Source: Pararoseomonas baculiformis (GTDB taxonomy: Bacteria > Pseudomonadota > Alphaproteobacteria > Acetobacterales > Acetobacteraceae). From it: a DNA stretch of 64,000 nt. Location: positions 115,050 through 179,049 of the forward strand of contig NZ_JAGIZB010000012.1 of the NCBI RefSeq assembly GCF_017813395.1, in the 5' to 3' direction. Position 1 is the first letter of the stretch, and each line of letters opens with the position of its first letter. This document shows, one piece after another, positions 8,301 through 16,073 of this stretch. The notes under the pieces are model-generated. The model was not told the origin of the DNA. It saw nothing but the letters and a program-made list of their open reading frames with translations, and made no database searches. The position numbers were made by a program, and so were the translations under genes.

Positions 8301-11020
8301 GCGGCAATGACCGGATCGAGGCCGGGTACGGCGTTGACAAGATCCATGGCGGGGCGGGTGACGACATCATCACCAATTCCGGTACGGATATCGGTGAAGT
8401 GGATATGCTGCATGGCGAGGAGGGCAATGACGTCATCCATGGCGGCAGCGGCCTGGCGCTCGTCTTCGGCAACGAAGGCAGTGACTACATCATCGCCGGC
8501 CCTGATGGTAAGGAGGTCTTTGGTGGAACCGGGAACGACTTCATCCTGGGCGGCGAGGGTGACGACTTCCTGCTCGGCAACGAGGGCGATGACTGGATCG
8601 AGGCCGGCAACGGCTTCGACACGACGGCCGGCGACAATTCGGAGCTGAACTTCAACTCCTCTATCATCGGCCACGACGTGATGTTCGCCGGGCAGAACGA
8701 GCATGACTTCGACGCCGAGTCCGGCGACGACATCATGGTCCAGGGCGAGAGCGTCATGCGGAACGAGGGCATGTACGGCTACGACTGGGCCATCCACAAG
8801 GGCAACCAGGAGGCTGCCGACTCCGACCTCACCAGGCCCATCTTCACCACGGATGAGGAAGACATCCTGCGTGACCGGTTCGATCAGGTGGAAGCCCTGT
8901 CGGGCTGGGAGAAGAACGACGTGTTGCGCGGCGACAACCGCGGCGATCTGAACGCCGAGGCGCCGGCCGGGGGGGGCGATGATGGAGCCACCTTCGCACG
9001 AAACGAACTGTCCCAGGCAGGTGTCGACCGCATCGCCGGCCTGCGCCAGCTTCTTGGTGACCGGGTGGAGGCCGCGCCGACGACCGGTGACCTTGAGCAG
9101 GTGGTTGCGTTCGATAGCGGCAATATCCTGCTTGGCGGTGGCGGCAGTGACATCATCCAGGGCCGCGGCGGCGATGACTACATCGACGGCGATAACTGGC
9201 TGAATGTTCGCATCGGGATCTATAACAGCAATGGCGTTGAGATCGGGTCCGCCGACAGCATGACCGGCAAGGTCACCAAGGCGGGGCAGGATCTCTATGG
9301 CGGCGCCAGCCTCAACAGCCTGATGCTCAACGGAACCCTCAACCCGAGCCAGCTCAGGATCGTCCGCGAGATCCTGAACGGGAACATGCTCGGTGACATC
9401 GACACTGCGGTCTACAGCGGTGACGTCGCTGACTATACCTTCACCAGGAACCATGACCGGTCCATCCGCGTGGTCGGCAGTGACACCAATGCGGCGGGAG
9501 ACATGATCCGGAACATCGAGCGGATCCGCTTTGTGGATCCGCTGAGTGGAGCAACGACTGCTGAGTTCGATATTCAGCAGCTGGTGAACGAGAACCAGTT
9601 GCTCACGGGCGGTCCGGGCAATGACACCTTCGACGGCTGGCTCGGGAACGACACCCTGATCGGCGGCGGCGGCACGGATACGGCCGTCTTCTCCGGGCCG
9701 GTCGGGAACTACAGCTTCGCGTTCAACGGGTTGGGCATCATTGTCTCGGACCAGGTCGGGACGGACGGTGTCGACAACCTCTTTTCGATCGAGCAAATGC
9801 GGTTCGGCGACCAGACGCTGATTATCCGGGCCGGAAGCAGCGCCGGCGGAACCACGGTGGGCGTGAACAATCAGGCCAACCTGCTACTCGGCTTCCAGGG
9901 CAATGACCGGCTGGATGCCAGGGCCGGCAACGACGTGCTCGTCGGCGGTCTGGGCAGGGATACCCTGATTGGCGGTGTTGGGGCCGATACCTTCCTCTTC
10001 AGCAGCGCTGCGGAGGCGGGGAACGGCACCGGTGTGACCACCGGGCGGGACATCATCATGGACTTCAATCGAGGCCAGGGCGACAGGATCGACCTGTCGG
10101 GCATCGATGCGGTCCTGGGAGGTGCCCATGATAGCTTCACCTTCATCGGTACGAACAGCTTCACCGCCGCTGGTCAGCTGCGATACTTCCAGGAGGGCGG
10201 AGCAACCATCATCGAGGGCAATCTCTCCGGAACCAGCGGGGCAGAGTTCCAGATCCAGCTTGCAACCCCGCTCACGCTGCTCGGAACCGACTTCATCCTC
10301 GGCGCCGTGCCTCCCACCGTGCTTGGCGGGAATGGCAACGACATGCTTCAGAGCGGGACCGGCGACCGGATCTTGGTCGGCGGCGGCGGCACGGATACGG
10401 CGGTGTTCGCCGGGCCGGTGGGGAACTACAGCTTCGCACTCGGCGGGACGAGCATCATCGTGTCCGACCTGGTCGGGACGGACGGGGTCGATATGCTCGA
10501 ATCCATGGAGCAGATGCAGTTTGGTGGCCAGACGCTGATCGTCCGGGCTGGGAATGATGCCAGCGGCACGACAGTGGGCGTGAACAATCAGGCCAACCTG
10601 CTGCTCGGCTACGAGGGCAATGACCGGCTGGATGCCAGGGCCGGCAACGACGTGCTCGTCGGCGGCCTGGGGAGTGATACCCTGATCGGCGGCACTGGGG
10701 CCGATACCTTCCTCTTCAGCAGCGCCGCGGAGGCGGGGAACGGCACGGGTGTGAACACCGGGCGGGACATCATCATGGACTTCAATCGGGGCCAGGGCGA
10801 CAAAATCGACCTGTCGGGCATCGATGCGGTCCTGGGCGGTGCCAATGATAGCTTTACCTTCATCGGCACGAACAACTTCACCGCCGCAGGGCAGCTGCGA
10901 TACGTTCAGGAGGGCGGAGCAACCATCATCGAGGGCAATCTCGATGGGACCGACGGAGCGGAGTTCCAGATCCAGCTGGCGACGCCGCTCACCCTGCTGG
11001 CGACCGACTTCATTCTTTAG
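5330..11020 (+). CDS. Animal-type haem peroxidase with RTX calcium-binding repeats (type I secretion substrate)
   Basis: The 1,896-residue protein joins an animal haem peroxidase domain (about residues 230-860) to RTX repeats. The distal haem segment FGQFFDHGLD places the distal His at 263. TEMQYQHLVFEEF, the proximal-His motif YRFGHSM (His639) and LNIARGRDTGIPS near 714-727 are the family hallmarks. GGxGxD-type nonapeptides, which bind calcium, run from about 975 to 1105 and again near 1265-1290. Two near-identical 239-residue modules with serralysin-like C-terminal segments (TGRDIIMDFNRGQGDRIDLSG) end the protein. There is no Sec signal, which suits type I export, but no HlyB/HlyD/TolC genes are in the window. 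Mn(II)-oxidising MopA of Aurantimonas has the same general architecture, so manganese or halide oxidation is a reasonable guess. The ATG has GAGGGA about seven bases upstream. GC content is visibly lower than in neighbouring genes. Confidence 0.93.
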   Translation: MVNLVRHDLEFILKQIKIAEAHSAGIPLRDIRLDASGNVITDPNAPADPNGAPAVPTTLSPYGLRTVDGSYNNLVEGREEWGAADQPFPRITTPVYRNESDDSIVFGAGTPGEVVFTDGNYGEFGAPPPASMGLGGGTVVDADPRTISNLIVDQTLENPAAIYTALAHAGVTGQAITTALNEIRGAYASVKAATIAEGAASADDKPAATAAREAAQEALDVLLGQHGIEMDGKSVVIPNVAPDEGLSAPYNSWFTLFGQFFDHGLDLVTKGGNGTIYIPLQPDDPLYNPATPHSNFMVLSRAPSDAANLTTPWVDQNQTYTSHSSHQLFLREYKFSVDSDGDGVADSHPLSTGRLLEGDRGLATWADVKEQARTLLGINLTDADVTNIPLFVMDEYGEFIRGPNGLPQLVTGLGADGKPGGGDDTFMEGNLSNPISTAGAVRTGHAFLDDIAHAAVPVISGGVLQQDSDDDVGYFNADGTPGGVNSRGSQTAYDNEMLDAHYITGDGRGNENIGLSAVHHVFHSEHNHLVDQVKQRAIESGDIAFLNEWLLQDLPGNFTLPTLTTPAEIKAFADTLSWDGERLFQAARFTTEMQYQHLVFEEFARKVQPDVDAFVFNASVDINPAIFAEFAHVVYRFGHSMLKQEVAATNGDGTDASMDLFDAFLNPLAFGSATVSHEQAAGAIVRGMTSQVGNEIDEFVTDVLRNQLVGIPLDLAALNIARGRDTGIPSLNAARAQFKEAANGDTQLDPYKNWTDFALNLKNPASIVNFIAAYGTHNTVTSVDTIAEKRDAAMKLVFGDASLNEADRKAFLGGTGIYANKLGGLDDVDLWVGGMAEKKMAFGGMLGSTFSFVFELQMENLQNADRFYYLSRVQGLNFLNELENNSFAKMVLNNTDLGASGYALPGDIFSVPDHVLYMDKNVQTMFGYVDPEQEDPVLQVISPMVERIDENNDGVAEYIRVNTNDHVLIQGTEEDDTIIAGGGDDSVWGRGGNDRIEAGYGVDKIHGGAGDDIITNSGTDIGEVDMLHGEEGNDVIHGGSGLALVFGNEGSDYIIAGPDGKEVFGGTGNDFILGGEGDDFLLGNEGDDWIEAGNGFDTTAGDNSELNFNSSIIGHDVMFAGQNEHDFDAESGDDIMVQGESVMRNEGMYGYDWAIHKGNQEAADSDLTRPIFTTDEEDILRDRFDQVEALSGWEKNDVLRGDNRGDLNAEAPAGGGDDGATFARNELSQAGVDRIAGLRQLLGDRVEAAPTTGDLEQVVAFDSGNILLGGGGSDIIQGRGGDDYIDGDNWLNVRIGIYNSNGVEIGSADSMTGKVTKAGQDLYGGASLNSLMLNGTLNPSQLRIVREILNGNMLGDIDTAVYSGDVADYTFTRNHDRSIRVVGSDTNAAGDMIRNIERIRFVDPLSGATTAEFDIQQLVNENQLLTGGPGNDTFDGWLGNDTLIGGGGTDTAVFSGPVGNYSFAFNGLGIIVSDQVGTDGVDNLFSIEQMRFGDQTLIIRAGSSAGGTTVGVNNQANLLLGFQGNDRLDARAGNDVLVGGLGRDTLIGGVGADTFLFSSAAEAGNGTGVTTGRDIIMDFNRGQGDRIDLSGIDAVLGGAHDSFTFIGTNSFTAAGQLRYFQEGGATIIEGNLSGTSGAEFQIQLATPLTLLGTDFILGAVPPTVLGGNGNDMLQSGTGDRILVGGGGTDTAVFAGPVGNYSFALGGTSIIVSDLVGTDGVDMLESMEQMQFGGQTLIVRAGNDASGTTVGVNNQANLLLGYEGNDRLDARAGNDVLVGGLGSDTLIGGTGADTFLFSSAAEAGNGTGVNTGRDIIMDFNRGQGDKIDLSGIDAVLGGANDSFTFIGTNNFTAAGQLRYVQEGGATIIEGNLDGTDGAEFQIQLATPLTLLATDFIL
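9600..11017 (+). repeat. Tandem duplication of a 717-bp RTX module inside the peroxidase gene
   Basis: Two copies lie end to end, about 9600-10314 and 10317-11017. Matching landmarks are 717 bases (239 codons) apart throughout: the GGGGTDTAVF segment at 9664/10381 and the TDFIL end at 10291/11008. Each copy encodes a domain beginning GGGGTDTAVFxGPVGNYSF, an RTX patch (GNDRLDARAGNDVLVGGLG), a serralysin-like MDFNRGQGD segment and a terminal beta-rich stretch ending LLxTDFIL. Nucleotide identity is high enough to suggest a recent duplication or continuing gene conversion. Confidence 0.85.
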
Positions 11021-11049
11021 CCGCCACGTGTGGGAACAGCTAAACTTGG

Positions 11050-11081
11050 CCAGGGGCACCATGTTCGGTGCCCCTGGTTTT
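11050..11081 (+). terminator. Intrinsic terminator after the peroxidase gene
   Basis: A perfect 11-bp stem CCAGGGGCACC (11050-11060) / GGTGCCCCTGG (11067-11077) with a 6-base loop is followed directly by TTTT, 30 bases after the stop codon. It is a classic Rho-independent terminator and suggests the peroxidase is a single-gene transcript. Confidence 0.9.
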
Positions 11082-11181
11082 CGCGGTAAGGCCATCTTCG
11101 CCAATTGCGTGGGCACCTCGTCGCACTCGCCGGCACGGTGCTGGAGCCGGCCGGTCAACGCGTCACAGCTGCATGACGCCA

Positions 11182-11577
11182 CTATGCCACCGTGTTCTGG
11201 ATGTCCGGATCCTCACCCGGGTCGCGCTTCCCCTCCAGGAGGGCCTGATAGGTCTCGGCAAGACCTTCCGTGTCCTCCACGGTCGCGGTGAACACCACCT
11301 GCTCGTCGCTGCCCTGGAGGGCGATCACCAACTGGAATTCGAACATCGCCGAGGCGTCGCTCGGGGTCAGGCTAACGGCCATGCTGCCATGGATCCCCTC
11401 CATGGTGATCTCGAAACGGCCTGAGACGGCCTGCTTGTCAGCATGGGTTTCAACCTCCAATGCTTCCAGATCACGAGGCTGCTCCGTGACGGCAAGCCGC
11501 TTTCCGAGCTGGCTTTGTGTCGCTGCCTCTGCGATGGCCGCTGCCATGGCATTGAATTGCTCCAGGGGCGTGGGCAT
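11182..11577 (-). CDS. Hypothetical protein, 131 aa
   Basis: I do not recognise this 131-residue protein. It has no signal peptide or membrane segment. The N-terminal half is probably helical (MPTPLEQFNAMAAAIAEAAT). The central part alternates in a beta-like way (RFEITMEGIHGSMAVSLT, then FEFQLVIALQGSDEQVVFTATVEDT) and the C-terminus is acidic. GGAGA lies about ten bases before the ATG. It is convergent with the peroxidase gene and separated from it by that gene's terminator. The composition looks protein-like rather than like a random open frame. Function unknown. Confidence 0.55.
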   Translation of the reverse strand: MPTPLEQFNAMAAAIAEAATQSQLGKRLAVTEQPRDLEALEVETHADKQAVSGRFEITMEGIHGSMAVSLTPSDASAMFEFQLVIALQGSDEQVVFTATVEDTEGLAETYQALLEGKRDPGEDPDIQNTVA

Positions 11578-11821
11578 GGGATCGTCTCCGCGGTCGGTTC
11601 GGCAACGATAACGCGGCCGCGAAGCGAGAGACCGATAGGAACTGCGTCCCGCTCCCTCGCATGGCTTGCCGATGGCTGCCGCCCGCTGCTTCTGCCCTGG
11701 GAAGAAAAGGGCGGCAGCGCGACGTGAGCCATGGGCTGGTCGGGTAAGTCTTGTTCACCCCTGTTCGCGATTCCAGGGCCCTTTCACCGACAGCTCCGCA
11801 CCGGCTTTCGAAGGGAGAGCC

Positions 11822-12127
11822 CTAGCTGTCCAGCTGCGCGAATTCCTCGACCACGCTGAAGCCTCTCGTCGCGACCGCGATGAAGTTGATCCACAACACC
11901 TGCGACAGAGCATGCAGGTCCTTGCTCTGCCCGCTACGCGCAGCGGCCTCCGAATAAGCGGACATCCACTCCCGCATGGCGAAGCTGTCGCGCAGCTGGC
12001 CCGCCAAGCCTTGCTCCCGGCTTTTCAGCACGATCCGCGAGGCTACGACGCCACGGCCCCATTTCGCACGCTGTTCGGGGGTCCGGCGTTGCCATTCTTC
12101 CGAGGTCTCGAAATCGATGGGGATCAA
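11822..12127 (-). CDS. Hypothetical protein, 101 aa, TTG start
   Basis: The 101-residue protein is not recognised. It is soluble, mostly helical by composition, with an EEWQRRTPEQRAKWGR stretch near the N-terminus. The start is a TTG at 12125-12127. An in-frame TGA two codons upstream rules out a longer version, and a strong GGAGGA ribosome binding site sits six bases before the TTG. The site makes the gene more credible than its length would. It reads in the same direction as the 131-residue hypothetical gene 244 bases downstream. Confidence 0.55.
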   Translation of the reverse strand: MIPIDFETSEEWQRRTPEQRAKWGRGVVASRIVLKSREQGLAGQLRDSFAMREWMSAYSEAAARSGQSKDLHALSQVLWINFIAVATRGFSVVEEFAQLDS

Positions 12128-12585
12128 CGGTCATCCTCCGGCCTGCCGCCTTTGCCTCAATACACGGCAGGCTGCCCTCCACTCCTCCAGCAAGTTTACG
12201 ACGGCCGTGCGGACCGCGAAGGCTTAAGCCTTTCTCACACGGGCTTGTGTCAGCCGGCCTGCGTCCCTCCAGCGGGCTGAACCTCGACACTCTCGGGAGT
12301 GGCGCATGCCAAGCCCGGCTGGCCGCTTCGCGGCCGCTCCGGCGGTTTGCGTGGGGCTGCGCCTCGCCTGCACCTCACACGCCTGAATCGCTTCACTATT
12401 CATCTGCCTGCCGATCTAGATCTGCCAGTTTCAGGGCGGCACTCAGTGGAGAAATGCATAATCACGAAATCTTGAGGACCTGTTGTGATAGTCGAAGGCG
12501 CCCCAGGGCGACTAAATCAACTTACGGTTGTTGGATCTCTTGCTTCGACACGCTCTCGGAGTGAACAACATTGGGGACCGGGATC
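12128..12585. other. Intergenic region between divergent genes
   Basis: These 458 bases separate the TTG-start hypothetical gene (reverse) from the receiver gene (forward), so they should hold both promoters. The part from about 12385 to 12560 is clearly AT-richer than its surroundings and is the likely promoter zone for the receiver gene. I see no convincing gene, repeat or operator in it. Confidence 0.5.
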
Positions 12586-12990
12586 ATGAGACGCCGCCGC
12601 GCCAGTGACGAGGTTGACCGCGGAGACATCAGCGTGCTCGTCGCAGAAGACGAGAGCGCCATTGCAGAAATGATTCAGGAAGTCCTGACTGACGAAGGGT
12701 TCCGCGTCACCGTGGCTGCGGATGGTGCACTTGCCCTGGAGGAGTATTCCAGGAATGAGTTCGATGTGCTCTTGACCGATGTGCGCATGCCGAACCTCGA
12801 TGGCGTCGGCCTTGTCCGCCGTTTGCGGCAGATAGAGGCGGATCTGCCGATCGTTGTTCTGAGCGGCTACATGACCGGCAAAGATTTTGGAGATCTGAGG
12901 CAACTCGGGATTCCAGCCGAATCCATTTTGGAGAAGCCTGTGACTTTCACGCGCCTGCGCGATGCGTTGCGGACGGCTCTGGTAAGCTGA
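12586..12990 (+). CDS. Single-domain response regulator (CheY-like receiver)
   Basis: The 134-residue protein is one receiver domain and nothing else. It has the acidic pocket Glu21-Asp22 (VLVAEDES), the phospho-acceptor Asp65 in VLLTDVRMP, the switch Ser in VLSGYM near 93, and Lys117 in ILEKPV. With no output domain it must act through protein contacts or as a phosphate relay. The ATG at 12586 has GGGGACCGGGA just upstream; a TTG five codons earlier is possible but weaker. A hybrid histidine kinase lies convergently 46 bases downstream and is its probable partner. It resembles the stand-alone receivers near PAS hybrid kinases in other Acetobacteraceae and Rhizobiales. Confidence 0.88.
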   Translation: MRRRRASDEVDRGDISVLVAEDESAIAEMIQEVLTDEGFRVTVAADGALALEEYSRNEFDVLLTDVRMPNLDGVGLVRRLRQIEADLPIVVLSGYMTGKDFGDLRQLGIPAESILEKPVTFTRLRDALRTALVS

Positions 12991-13036
12991 GGCCGCAGCA
13001 GCAGCGAAGGTTCAACCGCCGCCTGCTGGCGCTCTT

Positions 13037-14722
13037 TCAGGACCTGCCCGCATCGGCCGCTCGGGGCCGCGCATCAAGAGTAGCCCTGATCACCCCTGCA
13101 AGCTTCGGGATGGTGTAGGGCTTGGTGACATAGGCAATCTCCGGCCGCGTAAGGCTGCCACGCGGCGGCGTATCCGCGGGAACGCCGGACATGACGACAA
13201 CGGGAAGATCCGGCCAACGCCGTTCCGTCTCCGTGGCAAGCTGCTGGCCGGTTACGCCCGGCAGCCCACGATCCGTGAGGAGCAGCTTGACCTCAGGCGT
13301 GTTCTCCAGAATCGTGAGGGCCGAGGATGCATCCTGGGCGCGCAGCACCCGGTATCCCAGAAGCTCAAGTTCCTCTGCCGTGTAGGCAAGAATGTCCGGC
13401 TCGTTCTCCACGACCACGATCGTCTCGCCGCGCCCGGCAAGCTGATCTCCTTCGGCCGAGGGATCTGCCGAGGGGTCTTCTGCCTGGGCAGGAAGACGTG
13501 GGAGATGGATGCTGACTGAGGTGCCGACCCCGAGTTCGCTTTCGATCGTGACATGGCCCCCGGCCTGCTTCACGAAATCCCTGACCTGGTAGAGGCCGAG
13601 CCCGGTTCCCTTGCCTGCCTCCTTGGTCGTGAAAAACGCTTCGCCCGCGCGCGCCATGACCTCCCGGGACATGCCGGTCCCGGTATCCCGGACGGTGATC
13701 TGGACAAACTCATTGCCAGGAACGGGGAAGGAAGCCGGCACGCTCTGGGTTCCGCGGGTGACCTTCGCCGTCTCGATCGTGACAGCCCCGCCGCGTGGCA
13801 TGGCGTCGCGCGCGTTGATTACCAGGTTGAGCAGCGCGATCTCGAACTGGTTGATGTCGGCCATCACCATCCAGGGCTGGTCGACAAGGGCGAACTCCAC
13901 CACGACCTTGCTGGCCGAGGACTGGCGGAACAGGTCCGACATTTCGGTGATCAGTGCGTTGGGATCGACGGGCTGCAGCTCGGGCTTCTGGCGCCGGGAG
14001 AAGGCGAGAAGACGCTGTGTGAGCGTCGTGGCTCGGCGTGCGCCTGTCCTGGCCCGCTCTATCGCCTGGCCAGCCCTGTCCAGGTCAAGATCCTTGAGCA
14101 ACCGCTCGGCACGATCGAGATTGCCGAGCACGATCATCAACAGATTATTAAAATCATGCGCCACGCCCCCGGTCAGGTGGCCGAAGGCCTCCATCTTCTG
14201 TGCCTGCCGAAGCTGATCCTCCGCCTGCCGGCGTGCGGTGATATCGGTGTAGAGCGTGACGAAGCCCCCGCCTGGGAGCGGGTTGCGGCGCAACTCCATC
14301 ACCTTGCCATTCGGCCGCTTCCGCTCGATCGCGCCGGTGCTTCCACCGGCCCTCAGAAGCGAGAGGCGGCGCGCGACCTCGGCTTCCACCTCCACCTCGC
14401 CGAACTCCCCCGCGAGAGCCTGGGCGCGAAGGATATCTTCGAGGGGAAGGCCCACCCGGAGCATGTCAGCCGGGATGCCCGTGAACTCGGGAAAGCGCGA
14501 GTTCCACTCCACCAGTCGCAGATCGGCGTCCATCATCATCACGCCGTCGCTCATGCCGGCCAGCACCGCTTGAAGGCGGCTGGCCTTGGCACCGGGAGGC
14601 TCCTGATCCGAGGCGGGGTAAGCGACATCAGTGGCTGCCGCGCTGCCTGGCGGCCGTCGCGATGGCAGACGGGATTTCACCGCCGACAGCATGGCCGAGC
14701 TTACGTGCTTCCACCCAGACAC
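13037..14722 (-). CDS. PAS-containing hybrid sensor histidine kinase
   Basis: The 561-residue protein has a PAS domain of the PAS_7 type (about 48-165), HisKA with phospho-acceptor His189 in GGVAHDFNNLL, an HATPase with N box NLVINARDAMP (299-309) and glycine-rich GKGTGLGLYQVRDF (370-383), and a C-terminal receiver (about 433-550) with Asp484 in LLLTDRGLPG. No membrane segment is visible, so it should sense a cytosolic signal. Its receiver makes it a hybrid kinase able to feed phosphate onward, perhaps to the single-domain receiver next door. The GTG start has AGAAGGG upstream; an ATG ten codons later is the alternative. Confidence 0.9.
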   Translation of the reverse strand: MSGWKHVSSAMLSAVKSRLPSRRPPGSAAATDVAYPASDQEPPGAKASRLQAVLAGMSDGVMMMDADLRLVEWNSRFPEFTGIPADMLRVGLPLEDILRAQALAGEFGEVEVEAEVARRLSLLRAGGSTGAIERKRPNGKVMELRRNPLPGGGFVTLYTDITARRQAEDQLRQAQKMEAFGHLTGGVAHDFNNLLMIVLGNLDRAERLLKDLDLDRAGQAIERARTGARRATTLTQRLLAFSRRQKPELQPVDPNALITEMSDLFRQSSASKVVVEFALVDQPWMVMADINQFEIALLNLVINARDAMPRGGAVTIETAKVTRGTQSVPASFPVPGNEFVQITVRDTGTGMSREVMARAGEAFFTTKEAGKGTGLGLYQVRDFVKQAGGHVTIESELGVGTSVSIHLPRLPAQAEDPSADPSAEGDQLAGRGETIVVVENEPDILAYTAEELELLGYRVLRAQDASSALTILENTPEVKLLLTDRGLPGVTGQQLATETERRWPDLPVVVMSGVPADTPPRGSLTRPEIAYVTKPYTIPKLAGVIRATLDARPRAADAGRS

Positions 14723-15113
14723 GGGAGAGCCCTTCTGTGCATTTGCGAACGTGCATTCAGTCCATCAGCGCAGGTTACGGGTGTGGCCAGGCAACTCAAT
14801 GCCATAGGTTAACGAATGTTGCGTTCCACCTGCATGCACGGCTGCATGCAGCCACTCCGGTCGGTCAACCGCAGAAACGAACGCGGAAAGGTTCCGTTGC
14901 AACGCTTTGGACACATTGGCGGGGCATGTCGGCGGGCAATCCGCGACGGGCCGCAGGAGAGCGACACTGCGGCAAGCAGGAACGCCATGGCCCTGCGCCA
15001 AGCCGCCCCAGCTGCGGCCCATGCCTCGGCGCTTGCGCTCGGCGGCCTCCTGGCGTTAGCCAATGGTCGGCGCCCTGGCCAAAGCGGCCATGACACGCCT
15101 GGGGAAATGCTTC
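14723..15113. other. Intergenic region with a TGCATGCA direct/inverted repeat
   Basis: These 391 bases lie between the divergent kinase and decarboxylase-like genes. At 14830-14851 the palindrome TGCATGCA occurs twice, 12 bases apart, within ctgcatgcacgg/ctgcatgcag. That could be a regulator-binding site. A short open frame from about 14987 codes for a plausible Ala-rich hydrophobic start, but it runs into the decarboxylase gene in another frame and was not accepted. Confidence 0.4.
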
Positions 15114-15977
15114 ATGGAATGGACGAGCCGCCGTCAACGCTTCCGCGCGGTGTTGGGCGGGGAGCGTTGCATCCACCCGGCCTCGGTACATGATCCTGTT
15201 TCTGCTCGCCTCGCCACTGACCTGGGCTTCGAGACGGCTATCCTTGCCGGTTCCGTCGCGTCGCTCGCCGTGCTGGGGGCGCCAGATCTGATCGTCCTGA
15301 CGCTGACCGAATTTGCCGAGCAGGCGCTGCGCATCAATCGTGCCGGTGCGCCACCGCTGCTTGTGGATGCCGATCACGGATACGGTAACGCGTTGAGCGT
15401 GATGCGAACGGTGCAGGAGCTCGAAACGGCCGGTGTCGCTGCGCTGTCGATCGAGGACACGCTGCTGCCCGCCCCATATGGCGGCGGCCCGGCGCGGCTG
15501 ATCTCGCTGGAGGAAGGGGTGGGCAAGATGAAGGCCGCCATCGCCGCCCGCGAGGACCCGGGGCTCGTCATCTTCGCCCGGACCAGCGCGCTGGCCATCA
15601 GCGGTCTCAACGATGCCGTTTCGCGGGTGCGCGCCTTTTCCGGGCTAGGGGTCGATGGCATTTTCCTTATCGGTGCAAAGACGCGCGCCGAAATTGAGGC
15701 GATGCGGGCCGTGACCGACCTGCCCTTCGTACTGGGTGGAACTGGCGGCGAGCTTGCCGACACTGAATGGCTGGCTGCGCATGGGGTACGATTGGCACTG
15801 CAGGGGCATCAGCCCTTCCAGGCGGCCATCGCGGCGCTGCACGCGACGATGAAGGCGCTGCGCGACGGCACGAAGCCTTCAGAACTTCAGGGCCTCGCCT
15901 CCGCAGCCCTGGCGAAGCAGGTGACGCGCGAAAGCGACTACGCGCGTTGGACGACCGATTTCCTGGGCGGGGGCTGA
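15114..15977 (+). CDS. Isocitrate lyase/PEP mutase family protein, oxaloacetate decarboxylase-like
   Basis: The 287-residue protein belongs to the ICL/PEP-mutase superfamily and closely follows Pseudomonas PA4872-type oxaloacetate decarboxylase (oxaloacetate to pyruvate and CO2). Conserved features are HPASVHDPVSARLATDLGFE, GSVASLAVLGAPD, the metal site VDADHGYGNALSVMRTV and SIEDTLLPAPYG, in the usual order. It lacks the catalytic KKCGH loop of isocitrate lyase, which fits decarboxylase or lyase members. The ATG at 15114 is preferred to one at 15063 because GGGGAA is eight bases upstream and the family N-terminus aligns there. It is probably monocistronic. The exact substrate is inferred from family resemblance. 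Confidence 0.85.
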   Translation: MEWTSRRQRFRAVLGGERCIHPASVHDPVSARLATDLGFETAILAGSVASLAVLGAPDLIVLTLTEFAEQALRINRAGAPPLLVDADHGYGNALSVMRTVQELETAGVAALSIEDTLLPAPYGGGPARLISLEEGVGKMKAAIAAREDPGLVIFARTSALAISGLNDAVSRVRAFSGLGVDGIFLIGAKTRAEIEAMRAVTDLPFVLGGTGGELADTEWLAAHGVRLALQGHQPFQAAIAALHATMKALRDGTKPSELQGLASAALAKQVTRESDYARWTTDFLGGG

Positions 15978-16073
15978 TCGCCATCCGGTGGCCTGTGGTG
16001 ACGCATGGCGCGGAAAGGCTGGAGGAGGCACCACCGGAAAGGGTGGGACCGGGCCCATGGCACTCGCACTTTG

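Noticed and set aside
11675..11718. 10-bp inverted repeat GCTGCCGCCC/GGGCGGCAGC
   Set aside because: The 24-base loop and lack of a T-run on either strand give no clear role; it is noted only as a possible 3' element of the 101-residue hypothetical gene.
12454..12564. 36-codon forward frame in the AT-rich gap before the receiver gene
   Set aside because: It is too short, has a poorly placed ribosome binding site, and lies in the likely promoter region.
14830..14851. Doubled TGCATGCA palindrome as a CRISPR or mobile-element end
   Set aside because: There are only two short copies and no further repeats or transposase. It is better regarded as a possible operator.
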